Positions 7,781-10,653 of a stretch of DNA of 10,653 bases are shown here, piece by piece. Positions within the stretch are counted from its first letter, which is position 1. Each line of letters begins with the position of its first letter. The notes beneath the pieces are model-generated. The model did not search any database and was not told where the DNA came from. It saw only the letters and a program-made list of their open reading frames with translations. Made by a program: the position numbers and the translations under genes. The stretch is from assembly GCA_038213005.1 (NCBI GenBank), contig JBBQTU010000153.1:1-10653 (forward strand). Reading direction: 5' to 3'. Source of the DNA: JBBQTU01 sp038213005. GTDB lineage: Bacteria > Planctomycetota > Phycisphaerae > Tepidisphaerales > Tepidisphaeraceae.

Positions 7781-7839
7781 AGACCGCGCCACGGCCAGAC
7801 CAGGGCAATTGCGAGTAGTGGAAGTCGGAGGTATTCGAA

Positions 7840-7887
7840 CCGCGACCACAAGATCGCGGCTACATAGAAGCGACTTTGTAGTCGCTT
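7840..7887. repeat. Pair of inverted related palindromes (REP/BIME-like)
   Basis: Two 16-base imperfect palindromes, at 7842-7857 (GCGACCACAAGATCGC) and 7870-7885, lie 12 bases apart. The second, read on the opposite strand, is GCGACTACAAAGTCGC and matches the first at 13 of 16 positions, so they are inverted copies of one unit. Each folds into a hairpin: CCGCGA/TCGCGG (7840-7859) and AAGCGACT/AGTCGCTT (7868-7887). The second is followed by TTC on the plus strand and is somewhat terminator-like. Paired inverted palindromic units between genes are the layout of REP/BIME elements. No other copy was seen in this window. Confidence 0.55.
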
Positions 7888-7893
7888 TTCGGG

Positions 7894-7899
7894 TATACT
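7894..7899 (+). promoter_or_regulatory. Possible -10 box of smpB
   Basis: TATACT matches five of six positions of the housekeeping -10 and would start transcription near 7906, about 44 bases before the smpB ATG. The -35 region falls inside the second palindrome and has no good match (CGACTT at 17 bases), so the assignment is tentative. Confidence 0.35.
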
Positions 7900-7949
7900 G
7901 CCACCGCGCCACGTGGCCTCAAAGCGCGTTAGTGGCTAACATCCCACAC

Positions 7950-8417
7950 ATGGCCGATCAGAAGAAAAACGTCGCCCCGCGCATCTCGAACCGTCGAGCT
8001 CTGCACGACTACTTCATCATCGCCAAGCTGGAGTGCGGGATGGCCCTGCTCGGGAGCGAGGTCAAAAGCCTGCGCGATGGCCATTGCCAGTTGCAGGAAT
8101 CCTTCGCCAAAGTCGACGGCCGCCGCCTCGTCCTCCACGGCTGCCACATCGACCCCTACGCCAAGGCCGGCAAATACAACCACGACCCCCTCCGCGACCG
8201 CGTCCTGCTGGTCCACGCCCGCGAGATGCGAAAACTCGAGGCCGAAACCAAGGTTCGCGGCGTCACCCTCATCCCGCTCGCCGTCTACTTCAAGGACGGC
8301 CGCGCCAAGCTCGAACTCGGCGTCGCCAAAGGCAAACAAGTCCACGACAAGCGAGCCAGCATCCAGAAGAAAGAGCAGGACCGCGAACTACACCGCGCTA
8401 TGAGCAAAAGACAGTAG
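7950..8417 (+). CDS. smpB: SsrA-binding protein SmpB (trans-translation)
   Basis: SmpB binds tmRNA and escorts it into ribosomes stalled on broken mRNA, where its C-terminal tail reads the empty mRNA channel. The 155-residue product is of normal family length and shows GSEVKSLR (35-42), the AGKYNHDPLRDR region with HDP at 78-80, and the basic tail with DKR (133-135) ending SKRQ. The ATG at 7950 gives MADQKKNVAPRISNRRALHDYFI, which fits the usual short Lys-rich N-terminus. An in-frame GTG six codons upstream (7932) is possible. Neither start has a clear Shine-Dalgarno sequence, which is unusual beside the strong sites of the neighbouring genes. The tmRNA gene itself is not in the window. The gene stands alone and converges on the minus-strand gene at 8483. 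Confidence 0.96.
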   Translation: MADQKKNVAPRISNRRALHDYFIIAKLECGMALLGSEVKSLRDGHCQLQESFAKVDGRRLVLHGCHIDPYAKAGKYNHDPLRDRVLLVHAREMRKLEAETKVRGVTLIPLAVYFKDGRAKLELGVAKGKQVHDKRASIQKKEQDRELHRAMSKRQ

Positions 8418-8421
8418 GGGG

Positions 8422-8484
8422 AAAAAGCTGAAAGACTGAAAGAGGCGAACCTCATTATTTCGGCTTTTCTGCTTTCAGCTTTTT
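8422..8484. terminator. Bidirectional terminator between convergent genes
   Basis: AAAAAGCTGAAAG (8422-8434) and CTTTCAGCTTTTT (8472-8484) are perfect 13-bp inverted arms, A-rich on one side and T-rich on the other, so either strand ends its stem in T residues. A small inner hairpin (GAGG, CGAA, CCTC) lies in the 37-base loop. It starts 5 bases after the smpB stop and overlaps two bases of the stop codon of the opposing gene. One element would thus end both transcripts. Confidence 0.7.
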
Positions 8485-8959
8485 AGCTTTTCCTCAAGCC
8501 AGCTTTCCCTTCTGCATGCATCAAAATCACATACCCCGCCCCCAGCATCAGCGTCACGTTGCGCAGCAGTGACATCATCAGTTCACCCCGCACCTCGTCG
8601 GGTCCCCGCCCCGGCAGGACTGGCTGAAGCCCGCAGCCGCAGCCCAGTGGGTCAGGGCTGATCACCTCGCGCGCGATCAGCACGCAAAACGCCAGCAGGG
8701 TCGCCAGCATCACCCACGCCGCCCATCGCGATTTGATCCCGCTGAGCAGCCACGCACCCAGCAGCGCCTCGTAGCCGATCAGCGTGTAGTGCAGCCACAC
8801 ATGCTGGGCGACCACGCGGTCATAGATCGTCTCGGGAAACGGCGAGGTGTTCACGCCCGCACGCCACTTCCCCCACGCCGCCAGCAGCAATGCCGCCGCC
8901 AGTACCACCCGCCACAGAATGACCATAGTCTTGCGCATCGCCAAGTATTCTACCGCCAA
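8483..8959 (-). CDS. MauE/DoxX-like redox-associated membrane protein
   Basis: This is a small integral membrane protein of 158 residues with four likely transmembrane segments (about 11-30, 55-73, 78-96 and 128-147). Between segments three and four is the motif PLGCGCG with Cys107 and Cys109. Such a four-helix layout with a CGC-type motif is typical of the MauE/DoxX-like family, whose members are linked to disulfide and redox chemistry at the membrane. The substrate here is unknown. The start is uncertain. The TTG at 8959 has GAGGG only 3 bases upstream, while the ATG at 8938 (MRKTMVILW) lacks a clear ribosome site but gives a more usual N-terminus directly before the first helix. The gene is alone on its strand, with smpB converging on it and the TRL-like gene divergent. 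Confidence 0.75.
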   Translation of the reverse strand: MAVEYLAMRKTMVILWRVVLAAALLLAAWGKWRAGVNTSPFPETIYDRVVAQHVWLHYTLIGYEALLGAWLLSGIKSRWAAWVMLATLLAFCVLIAREVISPDPLGCGCGLQPVLPGRGPDEVRGELMMSLLRNVTLMLGAGYVILMHAEGKAGLRKS

Positions 8960-9110
8960 TCGCCCTCAGGACGCGACGATCCGGCCATCTCGAGACTAGC
9001 CGCCGTAAATCCGAAAATGACAGAGGCGCACGGGTGAAAACGCCCTGCCGGCACGTTGCACGATGGGCAAGATGATCGCTTCCTCTTTGAATTTCGCGCA
9101 TTTTTATTTC

Positions 9111-9140
9111 TTGACGTTTTACGTTGTGCGGGCATATCGT
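9111..9140 (+). promoter_or_regulatory. Promoter of the TRL-like lipoprotein gene
   Basis: TTGACG (9111-9116) and TATCGT (9135-9140) are 18 bases apart. An A/T-rich stretch just upstream resembles an UP element. The start near 9147 would give a leader of about 37 bases that keeps the ribosome site. The -10 is only four of six to consensus. Confidence 0.5.
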
Positions 9141-9183
9141 AAGATGAGTTTGGCACCCGCAGCGCATTATTGAAGGAGAAAAC

Positions 9184-9498
9184 ATGAAGAAATTGATTGC
9201 ATCTGCAGCCTTGTGTGTCACAGCGGTCGCGTTGTTGGGTGGTTGTACTGGGGTTACCCCCATGAATGGTAATCTATACACGGATGTGAAGGGACCCGTG
9301 TCGATGGGTACTGCTGCCACCATGCCCAAGATGGGCACGGCCCAAGCCATTGGAATTATTGGCATTGCAACAGGTGATGCCAGCATTGGAGCGGCGATGA
9401 GAAACGGTGGGATCACCAAAGTTCACCACGTGGATACTCAGGTTAAAAACATCCTGGGCATCTACGCCGAATACACAACTGTCGTTTACGGCGAATAA
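9184..9498 (+). CDS. TRL-like family lipoprotein
   Basis: This is a small exported lipoprotein of 104 residues. The signal peptide (KK, then a hydrophobic core) ends in the lipobox LGGC, with Cys21 as the lipidated residue. The mature part matches the TRL-like family as I know it: NLYTDVKGPV early (30-39), KMGTAQAIGIIGIATGDASI (49-68), NGGITKVHHVD (74-84) and a GIYAEYTTVVYG end. The role of this family is unknown. The start is firm, with AAGGAG 5 bases before the ATG and a candidate promoter upstream. Codon use differs from neighbours, with more TTG, GGT and ATT. A 60-base sample (9301-9360) is 55% GC against 65% for a queA sample (10081-10140). This may mean recent acquisition or selection for expression. 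It is a single gene, divergent from the MauE-like gene. Confidence 0.8.
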   Translation: MKKLIASAALCVTAVALLGGCTGVTPMNGNLYTDVKGPVSMGTAATMPKMGTAQAIGIIGIATGDASIGAAMRNGGITKVHHVDTQVKNILGIYAEYTTVVYGE

Positions 9499-9504
9499 CA
9501 AAGA

Positions 9505-9562
9505 GCGAAGCGGCTGCGGGTGCCAACCCTCCTTTCGTAAAGCCGCCCCTTTGTGTCTTCGC
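9505..9562 (+). terminator. Possible terminator structure after the TRL-like gene
   Basis: GCGGCT (9510-9515) pairs with AGCCGC (9541-9546), and the flanking GCGAAG (9505-9510) pairs with CTTCGC (9557-9562), leaving a bulge. An inner GGGT/ACCC hairpin is also possible. There is no clean T run, only CCCCTTTG, so intrinsic termination is weakly supported. Confidence 0.25.
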
Positions 9563-9628
9563 GGTTTCTGACGGTTATCCCGCTCCCGCATCTTCCCGTC
9601 TGCATCCGCAGCGGCGATAATCCTGCCC

Positions 9629-10653
9629 GTGCGTACTGACGAACTGGATTTTGTCCTGCCTCCCGAGTTGATCGCGCAACAGCCCGTGCCCGACCGCGCT
9701 GCGTCGCGACTCCTGCACTACCAGCGCGACACCGGCGCCCGCGCCGACCGCCACTTCGCCGACCTGCCCGACCTGCTCCGCCCCGACGACCTGCTGATCA
9801 TGAACGACGCCCGGGTCGTCCCCGCCCGCTTCTCACTCGTCAAACCCGGCGGCGGCCACGTTGAGGGGCTCTACATCGAACAACTCTCCCCCGGCCGATG
9901 GCGCGTAATGCTCAAGAACGTCGGCGAGCCCCGCCCGGAGGTGCCGCTGCGCTTCCTGGCCGACCCGGCCTACGTCCTCTACGCCCTGGCTAAGGACCCC
10001 GAAGGCCACTACGAAGTCCGCGTCGAGCCAGAAGTCTCGCCGCTCGAATTCCTCGAACGCATCGGCCGGATGCCCCTGCCTCCCTACATCCACCGCACCA
10101 AAGACCACGACGATCGCGACCCCGCCGACCGCGAGCGATACCAGACCGTCTTCGCTGGCGTCCCCTGCGCCGTCGCCGCCCCCACGGCCGGCCTGCATTT
10201 CACGCCAGAACTGATCTCGCGCCTCACCGCCCGCGGCATCCAGCACGCCTTCCTCACCCTCCACGTCGGCCTGGGCACCTTCAAGCCCGTCACCGTCGAC
10301 AAACTCGAAGACCATCCCATGCACGTAGAAACCTACTCGATCCCGCAGGGCACCGCCGACGCCATCAACGCCGCCCGGAGCGAAGGCCGCCGCATCATCG
10401 CCGTGGGCACCACCAGCGCCCGCGTCCTGGAAAGCCAGCCACCCGACCAGCCCATCCGACCCGTCACCGGCCAGACCGGCATCTTCATCTTCCCACCCTA
10501 CCAGTGGAAATACGTCAGCGCCCTGATCACCAACTTCCACCTTCCCCGCAGCACCCTGATCGCCCTGGTCGCCGCCTTGGTGGGCCTGGACCCGCAGCGA
10601 AGCCTCTACCAGCACGCCATCGCCGCCCGCTACCGCTTCTTCAGCTACGGGGA
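9629..10653 (+). CDS. queA: S-adenosylmethionine:tRNA ribosyltransferase-isomerase (3' end outside window)
   Basis: QueA moves and isomerises the ribosyl part of SAM onto 7-aminomethyl-deazaguanine in the wobble position of Tyr, His, Asn and Asp tRNAs, making epoxyqueuosine in the queuosine pathway. 341 codons are visible. Family motifs in order: MRTDELDFVLPPELIAQQP start, NDARVVPAR (59-67), RMPLPPYIHR, YQTVFAG, PTAGLHFT (185-192), LHVGLGTFKPV, HPMHVE, VGTTSARVLE (259-268), NFHLPRS (302-308) and RFFSYG at the edge. Compared with about 350 residues for the family, only a dozen or so are missing. The GTG start fits the family's N-terminus, but no good ribosome site precedes it. The stretch before it (9563-9628) shows no clear promoter. 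Confidence 0.97.
   Translation, partial: MRTDELDFVLPPELIAQQPVPDRAASRLLHYQRDTGARADRHFADLPDLLRPDDLLIMNDARVVPARFSLVKPGGGHVEGLYIEQLSPGRWRVMLKNVGEPRPEVPLRFLADPAYVLYALAKDPEGHYEVRVEPEVSPLEFLERIGRMPLPPYIHRTKDHDDRDPADRERYQTVFAGVPCAVAAPTAGLHFTPELISRLTARGIQHAFLTLHVGLGTFKPVTVDKLEDHPMHVETYSIPQGTADAINAARSEGRRIIAVGTTSARVLESQPPDQPIRPVTGQTGIFIFPPYQWKYVSALITNFHLPRSTLIALVAALVGLDPQRSLYQHAIAARYRFFSYG

Larger units (their letters stand above)
7380..7949. other. 570-base gene-free region with hairpins
   Basis: No open frame here shows a plausible ribosome site, domain or codon pattern like the neighbours. The stretch holds a 7-bp hairpin (CGGCCGG, CCCA, CCGGCCG; 7445-7462) that may end the PEP-CTERM transcript although no T run follows. 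It also has a second strong hairpin (7763-7780), a tRNA-3'-end-like fragment (about 7820-7841), a pair of inverted palindromes (7840-7887) and a possible smpB promoter (-10 at 7894-7899). It may contain decayed genes, but no remnant could be identified by eye. Confidence 0.5.

Noticed and set aside
7376..7867. Open frame of 163 residues after the PEP-CTERM gene
   Set aside because: It begins inside the preceding stop region, has no family features and runs into the palindromic element. Composition is that of non-coding DNA.
7809..7949. N-terminal extension of smpB to an ATG at 7809
   Set aside because: It would read through both palindromes and add about 47 residues foreign to SmpB proteins.
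7380..7949. tmRNA gene near smpB
   Set aside because: No tmRNA 5' start, tag frame or complete tRNA-like ends were found.
9150..9165. Sigma-54-like TGGCAC with GG-N10-GC spacing ahead of the TRL-like gene
   Set aside because: The start it predicts, near 9177, would fall inside the ribosome binding site, and the -12 part reads GCGC and not TTGC.
9833..10615. Minus-strand open frame of 260 residues opposite queA
   Set aside because: Gly/Asp/Val-rich shadow of the clear queA reading frame.

Overview
The window looks like chromosomal DNA of a GC-rich bacterium, most likely a planctomycete of the Phycisphaerae type. This is inferred from C-ending codon use, a PEP-CTERM exported protein whose tail ends in VPEPAS, a hydrophobic segment and RRR, a MauE/DoxX-like membrane protein and a TRL-like lipoprotein. 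No rRNA, intact tRNA, insertion sequence, CRISPR or phage gene was seen. Most of it is housekeeping DNA with a few accessory genes in between.

Left part, minus strand (1-5450): infB (IF-2, 3' end cut off by the window) lies downstream of nusA, 121 bases apart, the usual transcription/translation pair, but with no rimP ahead of nusA. Upstream of nusA, and separated from it by two hairpins (one terminator-like), is a stand-alone MalK/UgpC-type ABC ATPase gene. It has a near-consensus promoter (TTGACG, 16 bases, TATAAT) whose -35 box sits inside a perfect 7-3-7 palindrome, a good operator candidate.

Middle (5382-7949): a 420-base spacer separates the ATPase from a divergent gene for an exported, PEP-CTERM-anchored protein with two DTG motifs, apparently a two-lobed aspartic protease or a relative. 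A 570-base gene-free stretch follows. It holds strong hairpins, a tRNA-3'-end-like scrap and a pair of inverted, related palindromes of REP/BIME type just ahead of smpB.

Right part (7950-10653): smpB (trans-translation) converges on a small MauE/DoxX-like four-helix membrane protein across a shared 13-bp inverted repeat that can end transcription both ways. Divergent from the latter is a TRL-like lipoprotein gene with its own promoter, a strong ribosome binding site and lower GC than its neighbours. The window ends inside queA (queuosine synthesis in tRNA), about the last dozen codons missing. Several genes serve translation (infB, nusA, smpB, queA), but they are separate units and not one operon.
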